From an uncultured Lachnospiraceae bacterium (GTDB taxonomy: Bacteria > Bacillota > Clostridia > Lachnospirales > Lachnospiraceae), in the NCBI GenBank assembly GCA_910586955.1, contig CAJUMM010000003.1:5259-69258 (forward strand): a stretch of DNA of 64,000 nucleotides, in the 5' to 3' direction. The position numbers and the translations under genes are program-made. The notes beneath the pieces were generated by a model. The model was not told the DNA's origin. It saw nothing but the letters and a program-made list of their open reading frames with translations, and searched no databases. Shown in pieces: positions 1 to 8,861 of the stretch (position 1 is its first letter; every line of letters starts with the position of its first letter).

Positions 1-172
1 AGCGCACTCTTTCTGGAAGCATTCCCGGACGCTTAGCGTCCGTTCATCCTTCCTGCGCTTCCTGGGCTCCTGCTGTTTAGCACGTTCCGCATCCGCCCAT
101 CCAGCGCACTCTTTCTGGAAGCATTCCCGGACGCTTAGCGTCCGTTCATCCTTCCTGGGCTTCTGCTGTTTA
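1..172. repeat. Tandem pair of palindromic intergenic repeats
   Basis: Two near-identical copies; the first is cut by the window start and the second spans about 83-172. Each contains an imperfect hairpin: GGAAG at one shoulder pairs with CTTCC at the other, around a core CGGACGC-TTA-GCGTCCG. The second copy ends CTGCTGTTTA, and its last bases form the TAA stop of the neighbouring glutamate synthase gene. The same terminal motifs (GTTCCGC at the start, CTGCTGTTT at the end) recur at 50657-50872 and 55767-55970. No coding potential is evident. Confidence 0.85.
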
Positions 173-3100
173 GTTTTTCTGGTTGGCGTAAAAGGCCTCA
201 ATCTGCGCCTGCTCGCTGCTTAAACCCTTTTCTTCCATCTGCACAATGGCCATCTGCATCCGTTGATAGTCTATGGGGATAATCTTCTTAAATTCCGGCA
301 GGTACTCCCCGAAATGTTCCAGAATCTCCTGTCCCTTTGCGGAACCCGTGGAGGCTGCATGAGCCTCTATCATTTCCTTTAGGGCCAGCACGTCATACTT
401 ATCCGTCACTTCCTGGATAAGCACCATTTCCTTATTCAGGTTCTTATACAGATCCCGGGCCTCGTCCAGCACATAGGCCACGCCGCCGCTCATACCCGCT
501 GCAAAATTCTTTCCGGTCTTTCCCAGCACGGCCACCCGGCCGCCGGTCATATACTCACAGCCGTGGTCCCCCACGCCCTCCACCACCGCAGTGGCTCCGG
601 AGTTGCGCACACAGAAGCGCTCCCCGGCTACACCGCAGATATAGGCCTCGCCTCCGGTAGCTCCGTAGAGGGCCACATTTCCGATGATGATATTTTCATC
701 CTGCCGGAATTTGGAACCCTTAGGCGGATACACAATGAGCTTTCCGCCGGAAAGCCCTTTTCCGAAATAGTCGTTGCTGTCCCCGGCAAGCTTAAGGGTC
801 AGCCCCTTGGGAATAAAGGCTCCGAAGCTCTGTCCCCCTGCGCCGGTACATGTCACCGTAAAGGAATCCTCCTCCAGCCCTTCCGGAAACCGCTTTGTTA
901 TCTCGGATCCGAACATGGTTCCAAAGGCACGGTCCGTGTTTCCTACGGCCAGTTCCAGGCGGCCCTTCTCTCCCCTTTCCAGGGCGGGAAGAAATTTTTT
1001 CATAAGAACTTTGCTGTCTAAGGTTTTCTCCAGTTCAAAATTATAGACCTGCCCGGGATCGAAAATTACCTTCTGTCCTTTGCCCCCATAGGGATTGTCG
1101 AGAATTCTCGAAAGGTCGATAGCCTCCGCCCGGCCTTTCCGGTCCTCCCGCACCTTGAGAAGATCCGAACGGCCCACCAGTTCATCCACCCGGCGCACCC
1201 CAAGGCGGGCCATATATTCCCGAAGCTCCTGGGCAATAAAGCGCATAAAGTTGATCACATACTCCGGCTTTCCCCGGAAACGCTTCCGGAGCTCAGGATT
1301 CTGGGTCGCCACCCCTACGGGACAGGTATCCAGATTGCAGACCCGCATCATCACACAGCCCATGGTTACCAGGGGGGCCGTGGCAAAACCGAACTCCTCC
1401 GCTCCCAGCATGGCCGCAATGGCCACATCCTCACCGCTCATAAGTTTTCCGTCGGTCTCAATCCGTACTCTCCCCCGGAGACCGTTCCGGATCAGAGTCT
1501 GATGGGTTTCCGCCAGGCCCAGCTCCCAGGGCAGGCCTGCATGGTGGATGGAGCTTCTGGGGGCTGCACCGGTGCCTCCGTCATACCCGGAGATCAAGAT
1601 CACCTGGGCTCCGGCCTTGGCCACCCCGGCCGCCACGGTTCCTACCCCGGCCTCGGACACCAGCTTTACGGAAATCCGCGCGTCCCGGTTGGCACTTTTC
1701 AGATCGTAAATCAGCTGTGCCAGGTCCTCAATGGAATAAATATCGTGGTGGGGCGGCGGGGAAATCAGGGACACCCCCGGGGTGGAATGTCTTGTCTTAG
1801 CAATCCAGGGATAGACCTTATTTCCCGGCAGGTGCCCGCCCTCCCCGGGCTTCGCCCCCTGAGCCATCTTAATCTGCAGCTCCTTGGCGCTCACCAGATA
1901 CCGGGAGGTCACGCCAAACCTTCCCGAGGCCACCTGCTTGATGGCCGAGCAGCGGTTTTGCCCGTCCGCCCCCATCTCCAGGCGCTCCAGGCTCTCTCCG
2001 CCCTCCCCCGAGTTAGACTTGCCGTGAATGGTGTTCATGGCGATGGCCAGGCACTCGTGGGCCTCCTGGGAAATGGATCCGTAGGACATTGCCCCCGTCT
2101 TAAACCGGGTTACAATGGAATCTACGCTCTCCACCTCCTCCAGAGGCACGCCCTTCTTCGGATAGTTGAAATCCATCAGCCTGCGCAGATACCCCCGGTT
2201 CCCCTCCCCGTTGATCAGGGCCGTATATTCCTTGAACATCCCATAGTCCCCCCGCTTTGTGGACTCCTGCAGAAGATGGATGGTCTGTGGATTGTAGAGG
2301 TGCTTCTCCCCGCCGCTGCGGCTCTTGTGCCGCCCTACGCTCTCCAGGGTCAGATCCACATCCAGCCCCAGGGGATCAAAGGCCGCGGAATGGAGTTCAT
2401 CCGCCTGTCTGGCAATATCCTCCAGGGTGATGCCGCCCACCCGGCTTACCGTGCCGGTAAAATACTCCTCCACCACCTTTTCATCAATACCGATGGCCTC
2501 AAAAATCTTGGAGCCTTGATAGGACTGGATGGTGGAAATGCCCATCTTGGAGGCAATCTTCACAATCCCCTTTAAAACTGCCCGGTTGTAGTCGTCCACA
2601 GCCGCATAATAATCCTTATCCAGCAGATGGGAGCCCACCAGCTCCCGGATGGTCTCCTGGGCCAGATACGGATTCACCGCGCAGGCTCCGTATCCCAGAA
2701 GGGTTGCGAAATGGTGAACCTCCCTGGGCTCGCCGCTCTCCAGAATCAGCGCCACAGAAGTGCGCTTCTTTGTCTTTACCAGATGCTGGTTGAGGCCGGA
2801 GACCGCCAGAAGGGAGGGAATGGCCACATGGTTCTCGTCCACGCCCCGGTCCGAAATAATCAGGATATTGGCACCTTCCCGGTAGGCCCGGTCCGCCTCC
2901 ACGTACAGGCGGTCCAAAGCCTTCTTCAGACTGGTATTTTTGTAATAGGTAATGGGGAGGACCTCCACCCGGAATCCCGGCACCTCCATGTTCTTGATTT
3001 TCAAAATATCCGTATTCGTAAGAATGGGATGGTTGATGCGCAGCACATGGCAGTTCTCCGGCTTTTCCTCCAGCACATTTCCCTCCCGTCCCACATAGAC

Positions 3101-4702
3101 CGCAGTGGAGGTAACTACCTCCTCCCGGATGGCGTCAATGGGCGGATTGGTCACCTGGGCAAAGCGCTGCTTAAAATAGTTAAAGAGAGGCTGGTGCTTT
3201 TCCGACAGAGCCGCAAGGGGCGTATCGATTCCCATGGCTCCGATGGCCTCGGAACCATTCTCCGCCATCCGCAGGATAGAAGTGCGGTATTCCTCATAAT
3301 TGTATCCAAAGGACCTCTGGAGCCTTCTGCGCTCATCCGCCGTAAACTCGGGGACCCGCCGGTTGGGAATCTTTAAGCTCTTAAGAGTCACCAGGTTGCG
3401 ATCCAGCCATTCCCCGTAGGGCTGGGCTGCCGCATAGCGCTCCTTTAAAGCGTCATCGTCAATCACTTCCCCCTTCACCGTGTCCACCAGCAGCATCTTC
3501 CCGGGACGCAGGCGCTCCTTCACCAGAATTTTTTCCGGTTCCAGCTCCAGCACTCCTACCTCGGAAGAGAGAATCAGCGTATCATCCGTTGTAATATAAT
3601 ACCGGGAAGGCCGAAGGCCGTTCCGGTCCAAAACCGCTCCCATCACATCCCCGTCACTGAAGAGAATGGAAGCCGGACCGTCCCAGGGCTCCATCATGGT
3701 AGCGTAATACTGGTAGAAATCCCGTTTGGCCTGGGACATGGCCTTGTTGTTATCCCAGGGCTCGGGAATGGTGATCATTACCGCCAGAGGCAGCTCCATG
3801 CCGCTCATCACCAGAAATTCCAAGGTATTGTCCAGCATAGCGGAGTCGGAACCGGAGGCATTCACCACCGGAAGGACCTTATGAAGCTCCTTCCTCAAAT
3901 GGGGAGACTCCATATTTTCTTCCCTGGCCAGCATCTTATCCGCATTTCCCTGAATGGTATTAATCTCTCCGTTATGTACAATAAAGCGGTTGGGATGGGC
4001 CCGCTCCCAGCTGGGATTGGTGTTGGTGCTGAAACGGGAATGTACAATGGCAATGGCAGACTCATAGGCCTCATCCCTAAGATCCCCGAAGAAGGAACGG
4101 AGCTGATCTACCAGAAACATTCCCTTGTATACAATAGTCCGGCTGGACAGGGACACCACATAGGTATCGTCGTTGGACTGCTCGAAAATCCGGCGCACCA
4201 CATAGAGCTTCCGATCGAAATCAAGCCCCTTCTCCACATTCCCCGGCCGCTTCACAAATCCCTGCATAATGCAGGGCATTTTCTCAAGGGCCCTGCTGCC
4301 CAGAACCTCCGGACAGGTGGGAACCTCCCTCCAGCCAAGAAATTCCATACCTTCCTTTTCCAGAATGATCTCAAACATCTTTCTGGCCTGGTTTCTCTTT
4401 AATTCATCCTGGGGAAAGAAAAACATGCCGACGCCGTAATCTCCCCGGGAACCTAAAAAGACGCCGAGAGGTTTCACAGCCTGGGAGAAGAATCTGTGGG
4501 AAATCTGTAACAAAATTCCTACTCCGTCACCTGTTTTGCCTTCGGCGTCTTTGCCAGCTCTATGCTCTAAATTTTCTACAATTTTCAGGGCGTCCTCCAC
4601 AGTTTTGTGGGTTTTCACTCCCCTGATGTTGACCACCGCTCCGATTCCGCAGTTATCATGCTCGAACCGTGGATCATACAATCCTCTATTCTGTTGACTC
4701 AT
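170..4702 (-). CDS. gltB: Glutamate synthase (GOGAT) large subunit
   Basis: Makes glutamate from glutamine and 2-oxoglutarate in the cytoplasm, in ammonium assimilation. The 1510-residue length is normal. The N-terminal amidotransferase domain has its nucleophile Cys18 in DNCGIG. A central domain follows, then the FMN-binding synthase domain with the 3Fe-4S cluster cysteines (C-x5-C-x4-C, roughly residues 1110-1122), and a C-terminal GXGXG beta-helix. I chose the ATG at 4702 because GGAGG lies 6 nt upstream. A GTG in the same frame at 4747 lies upstream of the predicted transcription start. No small subunit (gltD) is visible; it could lie beyond the left edge, past the repeats. Confidence 0.96.
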   Translation of the reverse strand: MSQQNRGLYDPRFEHDNCGIGAVVNIRGVKTHKTVEDALKIVENLEHRAGKDAEGKTGDGVGILLQISHRFFSQAVKPLGVFLGSRGDYGVGMFFFPQDELKRNQARKMFEIILEKEGMEFLGWREVPTCPEVLGSRALEKMPCIMQGFVKRPGNVEKGLDFDRKLYVVRRIFEQSNDDTYVVSLSSRTIVYKGMFLVDQLRSFFGDLRDEAYESAIAIVHSRFSTNTNPSWERAHPNRFIVHNGEINTIQGNADKMLAREENMESPHLRKELHKVLPVVNASGSDSAMLDNTLEFLVMSGMELPLAVMITIPEPWDNNKAMSQAKRDFYQYYATMMEPWDGPASILFSDGDVMGAVLDRNGLRPSRYYITTDDTLILSSEVGVLELEPEKILVKERLRPGKMLLVDTVKGEVIDDDALKERYAAAQPYGEWLDRNLVTLKSLKIPNRRVPEFTADERRRLQRSFGYNYEEYRTSILRMAENGSEAIGAMGIDTPLAALSEKHQPLFNYFKQRFAQVTNPPIDAIREEVVTSTAVYVGREGNVLEEKPENCHVLRINHPILTNTDILKIKNMEVPGFRVEVLPITYYKNTSLKKALDRLYVEADRAYREGANILIISDRGVDENHVAIPSLLAVSGLNQHLVKTKKRTSVALILESGEPREVHHFATLLGYGACAVNPYLAQETIRELVGSHLLDKDYYAAVDDYNRAVLKGIVKIASKMGISTIQSYQGSKIFEAIGIDEKVVEEYFTGTVSRVGGITLEDIARQADELHSAAFDPLGLDVDLTLESVGRHKSRSGGEKHLYNPQTIHLLQESTKRGDYGMFKEYTALINGEGNRGYLRRLMDFNYPKKGVPLEEVESVDSIVTRFKTGAMSYGSISQEAHECLAIAMNTIHGKSNSGEGGESLERLEMGADGQNRCSAIKQVASGRFGVTSRYLVSAKELQIKMAQGAKPGEGGHLPGNKVYPWIAKTRHSTPGVSLISPPPHHDIYSIEDLAQLIYDLKSANRDARISVKLVSEAGVGTVAAGVAKAGAQVILISGYDGGTGAAPRSSIHHAGLPWELGLAETHQTLIRNGLRGRVRIETDGKLMSGEDVAIAAMLGAEEFGFATAPLVTMGCVMMRVCNLDTCPVGVATQNPELRKRFRGKPEYVINFMRFIAQELREYMARLGVRRVDELVGRSDLLKVREDRKGRAEAIDLSRILDNPYGGKGQKVIFDPGQVYNFELEKTLDSKVLMKKFLPALERGEKGRLELAVGNTDRAFGTMFGSEITKRFPEGLEEDSFTVTCTGAGGQSFGAFIPKGLTLKLAGDSNDYFGKGLSGGKLIVYPPKGSKFRQDENIIIGNVALYGATGGEAYICGVAGERFCVRNSGATAVVEGVGDHGCEYMTGGRVAVLGKTGKNFAAGMSGGVAYVLDEARDLYKNLNKEMVLIQEVTDKYDVLALKEMIEAHAASTGSAKGQEILEHFGEYLPEFKKIIPIDYQRMQMAIVQMEEKGLSSEQAQIEAFYANQKN

Positions 4703-4738
4703 GCTATCCCTCCAGATCTGTGATTTTCTGTTGTTGGT

Positions 4739-4767
4739 ACTATACACCCAAATGTCCGTCCTGTAAA
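4739..4767 (-). promoter_or_regulatory. Predicted sigma-A promoter of gltB
   Basis: On the minus strand TTTACA (4762-4767) and TATAGT (4739-4744) are separated by 17 bp. The predicted start near 4731 leaves a short leader before the ATG at 4702. Confidence 0.7.
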
Positions 4768-4788
4768 GAATAATTTTTTTCCAAGTTT

Positions 4789-5589
4789 TCAGACATTTTC
4801 ACTTTCCCGGAGCTTTCTCCAGCAAAAGGACCCTGCCAGCAAGTATGCCGCCGCCGCAAATTCATACAGAACCGGTCCCCGGAATCTCTGCCCCAAATAA
4901 GGAAACTGTACTGCCAGAAGGGTAGCCCCGTTAGCCGCCCCGTGGGCAAGAATAGCCGGAACCAGGGAATCCAGGCTCTCGTACACCTGCGCCAAAAAAA
5001 GACCCAGGCAGAAGGCATAAACCCCCTGGACCACATTTCCGTGAAAGACCCCGAAGATCAGGGCGCTTCCCAGCATGGCCGCCTTGGGACTTGAAAACAC
5101 CCTGCGGATCCGGGAATAAACAAGACCCCGCATCAAAAGCTCCTCCAGCACCGGGGCACAGAAAACCGTAGCGGCAATCCGGGAGAGAAAACTTCCTCCA
5201 TAAATCTCCGCCTGGACAGTCTCATAGCCCCGGAACATCCGGGGAAGAAATGTCAGTCCCAGAAAAAGATTGACCCCCCTGGAAATAAAGATAGCTCCCA
5301 GAACCGCAAGAAGCAGCTCCCCAAGTCCCCATTTCCGTTTCCAGCGCACTCTGTTCTCTCGTTTTGGCCGGAGGCATTCCTCCCCAATCCGGTCTCTTTG
5401 GTACATCCAGGCAAATACCGGGATCAGGCAGCAGTTGGTGACTGTTAAAAGCCACAGAGCGTTCTCCTCCGAAAAGAGTCCCGGCCACAAAAGGGACAGA
5501 AAGAAAGGAACTGCCATATTCAGTACATAGTAGAGTAAAAGGGGAAATACGATTTCCCCTGCCCCGGTTATCCGGCTTCTTCCGCTCAT
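4789..5589 (-). CDS. CPBP (CAAX/Abi) family intramembrane glutamic protease
   Basis: A 266-residue multi-spanning membrane protein. It has the three signature motifs of the CPBP family: EE at 149-150 with R154 (EExxxR), FGVFHGN at 179-185, and a third-motif His at 216 in HGAAN. Known members cleave prenylated or peptide substrates, or act in bacteriocin immunity; the substrate here cannot be told. Its ATG overlaps the TGA of the upstream esterase gene (ATGA), so the two are probably translationally coupled. Confidence 0.85.
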   Translation of the reverse strand: MSGRSRITGAGEIVFPLLLYYVLNMAVPFFLSLLWPGLFSEENALWLLTVTNCCLIPVFAWMYQRDRIGEECLRPKRENRVRWKRKWGLGELLLAVLGAIFISRGVNLFLGLTFLPRMFRGYETVQAEIYGGSFLSRIAATVFCAPVLEELLMRGLVYSRIRRVFSSPKAAMLGSALIFGVFHGNVVQGVYAFCLGLFLAQVYESLDSLVPAILAHGAANGATLLAVQFPYLGQRFRGPVLYEFAAAAYLLAGSFCWRKLRESENV

Positions 5590-6470
5590 TTTACATCCAC
5601 CCCATCACGTTCTCCCTGATCTTTCGTTCCCTGTACATAGTCTCCCGCACAGGTCCCGGCATCCTCTCCGATAAGGTTCAGGGCCTTCTGGGTAAAATGA
5701 ACCCCCAGGCCGTCCATCATATCCGGCCCTGTGAGGGTCCCGGGAAGCTCGGAAACCAGCAGGATATCCTCCGAATTTCCGCAGATATCAAGCTGTGCCT
5801 GCCGGATCACATCGTGGTGCCCCGGATCTCCTAAGTGCTGCCCTATCTGAATCAGGAAACAGGTCTCCACCCCCTGCTCCTTCATATAGTCTACAAGGCT
5901 GCGAAGCCCCTCCTGATAGGCCTCGCCGGTCAGTTTCAGGTTGGAGTCCGCTTCCCCCTGGAACCATACCATATAAATGTGGCGGATCCGCACCTTTTCC
6001 TTTTTCAGGCATTTTTTTGCCCCTTCCAGCCGGGCGGCCGCATCCTCTTTGAGCCCCTTGTTCAGCCACCCGTTCATGGAAGAACTTCCCCTAGAGGCAG
6101 AGATAGCTACCACCGGCGTTCCCGTCCTCTCATAATAAGCGTTCACAAAGGAGGTTACAAGGGTTCCCTGGCGCTCCAGGATCTCCCGGTCGTCTAAGGC
6201 TCCTTCCCGGTGCTCCTTTTCCCCAAAAGGCTCCGAGAGCACATGCAAAGCCTCCGGATCCGTCACGGCCCGGTACTCATATCCCGCCCCTTCCGCCAAC
6301 TCCGGCGCCTGGGAGGCGTCCCCGCAGGCTCCGCTCATATTGCTCTGTCCCATAAACAAAATCACGTCCATGGTCCGGAAGGATTTCTGGTACAGATTAA
6401 AAGCCGCAATCAAAGCGCAGCACAGGGCGCTTAACAGGACGATGGCTTTGGTGTTGTATTTTTTCATCAT
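5586..6470 (-). CDS. SASA-family (DUF303) carbohydrate acetylesterase, membrane-anchored or secreted
   Basis: An uncleaved signal or N-terminal membrane segment (about residues 7-25) precedes an SGNH-like esterase domain. The nucleophile block is GQSNMSG, a second block is WFQGEAD, and a C-terminal block VHFTQ supplies the probable catalytic His. Family members remove acetyl groups from sugars such as sialic acid or xylan. The start is ambiguous: ATG at 6470 sits 14 nt from AAGGAG, while an in-frame GTG at 6485 directly abuts it. Downstream it overlaps the CPBP protease gene by 4 nt, suggesting an exported or cell-surface two-gene operon. Confidence 0.8.
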   Translation of the reverse strand: MMKKYNTKAIVLLSALCCALIAAFNLYQKSFRTMDVILFMGQSNMSGACGDASQAPELAEGAGYEYRAVTDPEALHVLSEPFGEKEHREGALDDREILERQGTLVTSFVNAYYERTGTPVVAISASRGSSSMNGWLNKGLKEDAAARLEGAKKCLKKEKVRIRHIYMVWFQGEADSNLKLTGEAYQEGLRSLVDYMKEQGVETCFLIQIGQHLGDPGHHDVIRQAQLDICGNSEDILLVSELPGTLTGPDMMDGLGVHFTQKALNLIGEDAGTCAGDYVQGTKDQGERDGVDVK

Positions 6471-6526
6471 GGTTTTTACTCTCACTCCTTAAAGCTGTGC
6501 ATTAAAGCATTCTAATCCGGACGCCG

Positions 6527-6707
6527 GAAGGAAGGACCTCCCCCGGCAAACAATTCAGGGGTCGCATAGAAATGCAGGTGAGATCCACTCTTTAGAAAGC
6601 ACTTAGCGAAGAAGCCATTGCTGATGAGCTTAGTGCGTCTTAAGAGTTAGCTCACCGGAATTTCTACCCCGTTTGCCGGGGCCTCTCCCGCTTTTGAATG
6701 CGTCCGG
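6527..6707. repeat. 181-nt imperfect palindrome (long hairpin element)
   Basis: Nested complementary arms run across the whole stretch: CCGGACGC (6527-6534) with GCGTCCGG (6700-6707), CCCCGGCAAAC (6541-6551) with GTTTGCCGGGG (6671-6681), GGTGAG with CTCACC, ACTCTT with AAGAGT, and GCACT with AGTGC. The right shoulder (CGCTTTTGAATGCGTCCGG followed by TTTATATA) is nearly repeated at 40935-40960. It lies upstream of the thiT promoter and encodes no convincing protein. Confidence 0.75.
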
Positions 6708-6794
6708 TTTTATATACTCATCTGGATAGTCGAGGACAGCGTACCACAATGCACACCTTTTATCAAGTTCATTTCTCACTTTTCTTCCAAGGAC

Positions 6795-6823
6795 TTGACA
6801 TCTGCTCCCCAAAAGCGTATAGT
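6795..6823 (+). promoter_or_regulatory. Sigma-A promoter of thiT
   Basis: TTGACA (6795-6800) and TATAGT (6818-6823) with a 17-bp spacer. The predicted start near 6830 places the whole TPP aptamer in the leader. Confidence 0.85.
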
Positions 6824-6847
6824 CAGGGTAATCACATATAGCAAACT

Positions 6848-6929
6848 GCTAGGGGAGCCTAAGGCTGAGAAAGCGCACCATGCGCTGACCCTCAATACTT
6901 GAACCGGTTAGTACCGGCGTAAGGAAGCT
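6848..6929 (+). promoter_or_regulatory. TPP (THI-box) riboswitch
   Basis: The canonical THI-box blocks appear in order: GGGGAGCC, GGCTGAGA, a variable P3 arm, GACCCT, TTGAACC, GGTTAGTACCGGCG and TAAGGAAGC. GCU (6848-6850) pairs with AGC to close P1. It sits in the leader of a thiamine transporter gene, as expected for a TPP-repressed switch. Confidence 0.95.
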
Positions 6930-6938
6930 TTTTAAGTA

Positions 6939-6971
6939 TCCCCTCCTGTGAAATTTCTTTGATTAAGGAGG
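6939..6971 (+). promoter_or_regulatory. Expression platform: Shine-Dalgarno sequestering helix of the TPP switch
   Basis: CCTCCT (6942-6947) is complementary to the ribosome site AGGAGG (6966-6971). The overlapping TCCCCT (6939-6944) is complementary to AGGGGA (6851-6856) inside the aptamer. These two helices are mutually exclusive. They suggest that TPP binding frees CCTCCT to hide the ribosome site. No intrinsic terminator with a U-run is visible, so control is inferred to be translational. Confidence 0.6.
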
Positions 6972-6979
6972 TCTTTTTT

Positions 6980-7648
6980 ATGTCACTTTTCGTAAACAAA
7001 ATGGTGGATGAGTGGGGAACCTCGTACACCCTCACCGGAGCCGGGTACGGCGCCCTGGTGCTTCTGATCCTGGTTCTTTTGCTGGCCGCCTGCTATCTCA
7101 CCGGAGAGAAACGGCAGGTACAGACCAAACCCATGGTTTTCGCCGCCATGGCCATGGCTCTTGGGATGATCACCTCGTTCCTGAAGCTGTTTGAGGCTCC
7201 TATGGGCGGCTCCGTCACCCTGTTCTCCATGCTCTTTATCTGCTGCATCGGTTACTGGTACGGCCTTCGCACGGGCCTTATCACCGGCGTAGCCTACGGG
7301 CTTCTGCAGCTTATCGCAGACCCCTATATCATCAGCCTGCCCCAGATGATCACGGACTACCTGCTGGCCTTCGGGGCCCTGGGACTTTCCGGCCTTTTCT
7401 CCAATCAGAAGAACGGCCTTATCAAGGGCTACATAGCCGGCGTTCTGGGCCGCTTACTGTTTGCCTTTCTGTCCGGCCTCATCTTCTTCGCCTCCTATGC
7501 GAAAGGCTCCGGTATGAGCGCCCCGGTCTACTCCCTGGCTTACAACGGAAGCTACCTGGGTATCGAGGCCGCCATGACCCTTGTGGTTCTGTCCGTTCCG
7601 GCAGTAAATAAAGCCTTCGGGCGGGTGAAGCAGATGGCGGTGAACTGA
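6980..7648 (+). CDS. thiT: Energy-coupled thiamine transporter ThiT (ECF S component)
   Basis: A 222-residue hydrophobic protein with about six membrane helices. It resembles the thiamine-binding S component that associates with the shared EcfA/EcfA'/EcfT module to import thiamine. The TPP riboswitch directly upstream fixes the substrate assignment. ATG 6980 follows AAGGAGG (6965-6971) by 8 nt; an in-frame TTG at 6959 would precede that site and is rejected. The ECF module itself is not in the window. Confidence 0.92.
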   Translation: MSLFVNKMVDEWGTSYTLTGAGYGALVLLILVLLLAACYLTGEKRQVQTKPMVFAAMAMALGMITSFLKLFEAPMGGSVTLFSMLFICCIGYWYGLRTGLITGVAYGLLQLIADPYIISLPQMITDYLLAFGALGLSGLFSNQKNGLIKGYIAGVLGRLLFAFLSGLIFFASYAKGSGMSAPVYSLAYNGSYLGIEAAMTLVVLSVPAVNKAFGRVKQMAVN

Positions 7649-7660
7649 AAAGATGCCGTA

Positions 7661-7689
7661 TTGTGTTCCGGCACTTCATCTGCTATAAT
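7661..7689 (+). promoter_or_regulatory. Promoter of the DUF3990 module
   Basis: TTGTGT (7661-7666) and a perfect TATAAT (7684-7689) are spaced by 17 bp, just after the thiT stop. Confidence 0.65.
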
Positions 7690-7749
7690 AAAACCGCTCA
7701 GATAATTATGAAGCAGAACAGCAGTCCCCACTGTAAATCAGGAGGCACA

Positions 7750-8406
7750 ATGGCAAATTCCGGAATTTCATCAAAAGATACGATAACTCTTTATCATGGT
7801 TCAAAGTCGGGTATTCTCGGTGCTATTATGCCTGAAAGCCGGGAACACTGCGATTTTGGCAGGGGATTTTATATGGGAACTGACCGGACCCAGCCACTTA
7901 CTCTGATCTGTAACTATCCAGATGCCAGAATATATACCTTATGCGCTGATCTATCGGGCCTTAAAATTCTTAATATGGAATCCGGATTAAACTGGGCCCT
8001 GTTGATCGCATACAACCGCGGCAAAATGGAATCTGTGAAATCCTCGCCAATCTATAAGCATTTTTCGGATTTAAGCAAAAGCTGTGACATGATCACGGGT
8101 CCTATTGCAAACGACCGGATGTTTGTCGTCCTGGATCGCTTTTTTAATGGAGATATTACAGACCTTGCCCTTATTAACAGCCTTTCTGCCTTGAAACTGG
8201 GCAAGCAGTATGCAGCTCTAACAGAAAAGGCCTGCAGAAAAATAAAAATCCTGGATGAACAGAAACTTTCCAAAGATGACAGGGATAAACTAAAATGTAA
8301 AAGTGAAGAAAACCGTTCCAAGGGCATCGCAATGGCCAATGAAATCTGTAGGAAATACCGGCGCCAAGGACGTTTTTTCGACGAAATCTTAATGGCAGGT
8401 AAATAA
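7750..8406 (+). CDS. DUF3990 protein, candidate ADP-ribosyltransferase-fold toxin
   Basis: A 218-residue cytoplasmic protein. Its N-terminus carries the DUF3990 pattern: LYHGSKSG near residue 15, then DFGRGFYMGTDRTQ near residue 37. These match the His and Tyr strands of the ADP-ribosyltransferase fold, to which DUF3990 has been related; the enzymatic activity is inference. The C-terminal third is Lys-rich and helical. GGAGG (7741-7745) supports ATG 7750. It is followed after one base by a partner gene, a toxin-antitoxin-like layout. The pair is clearly richer in A+T than neighbouring genes, consistent with horizontal acquisition. Confidence 0.75.
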   Translation: MANSGISSKDTITLYHGSKSGILGAIMPESREHCDFGRGFYMGTDRTQPLTLICNYPDARIYTLCADLSGLKILNMESGLNWALLIAYNRGKMESVKSSPIYKHFSDLSKSCDMITGPIANDRMFVVLDRFFNGDITDLALINSLSALKLGKQYAALTEKACRKIKILDEQKLSKDDRDKLKCKSEENRSKGIAMANEICRKYRRQGRFFDEILMAGK

Positions 8407-8407
8407 A

Positions 8408-8848
8408 ATGGAAAATCTTTCAATGGAAAAACGCCAGCTTTGCGATATACAAGGACGTTTATTTGAACTTGCCCTGAAAAACGGATATGATTGTCCGGCA
8501 TTTATAGATTTTTTTATGAACAGCCGGACTGCCGCCGCTCTCGATGATATCTATGATCGATTACAATGGGCCGGAGAAGAATACCTTCTTGAAGAACTAA
8601 TCGACGAATCCGGCGGGCTGAAAAAAGCCGGCACGGTTTATGCCAAGGAAGTCATGTACTGGGCAGGGTATACCTACCGCTATTGGCATTACTATACCAA
8701 TGAATTTAGCCGCGATATCTATAAAACCGCAGATGCAGAAACAATGAACACGTGCTGGCTTGGATTTCATACCTTTGATGTTGAGATGGCTATTGATGAT
8801 CTGAAAGAAATCTATCAACAGAAATGCGGCAGTCAAAATTCTAAATAA
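8408..8848 (+). CDS. Partner protein of the DUF3990 module (putative antitoxin or modulator, DUF3791-like context)
   Basis: A 146-residue soluble, acidic, mostly helical protein rich in Tyr and Trp (a YWAGYTYRYWHYY stretch near residue 80). I do not recognise a catalytic motif. It begins one base after the stop of the DUF3990 gene, so the two are surely co-transcribed and probably coupled. Small partners of the DUF3791 type are commonly adjacent to DUF3990 genes; the match here is by context and general look. An intrinsic terminator follows. Confidence 0.6.
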   Translation: MENLSMEKRQLCDIQGRLFELALKNGYDCPAFIDFFMNSRTAAALDDIYDRLQWAGEEYLLEELIDESGGLKKAGTVYAKEVMYWAGYTYRYWHYYTNEFSRDIYKTADAETMNTCWLGFHTFDVEMAIDDLKEIYQQKCGSQNSK

Positions 8849-8861
8849 ATCATCTTACAAA

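Noticed and set aside
1..172. CRISPR array
   Set aside because: Only two long palindromic units with no short regular spacers and no cas genes.
4740..4747. GTG at 4747 as gltB start
   Set aside because: It overlaps the spacer and lies upstream of the predicted transcription start, and has no ribosome site.
6630..6812. 60-codon minus-strand frame covering the hairpin and thiT promoter
   Set aside because: It overlaps a clear promoter and the palindrome; its similarity to a frame near 40969 comes from the shared repeat, not from a protein family.
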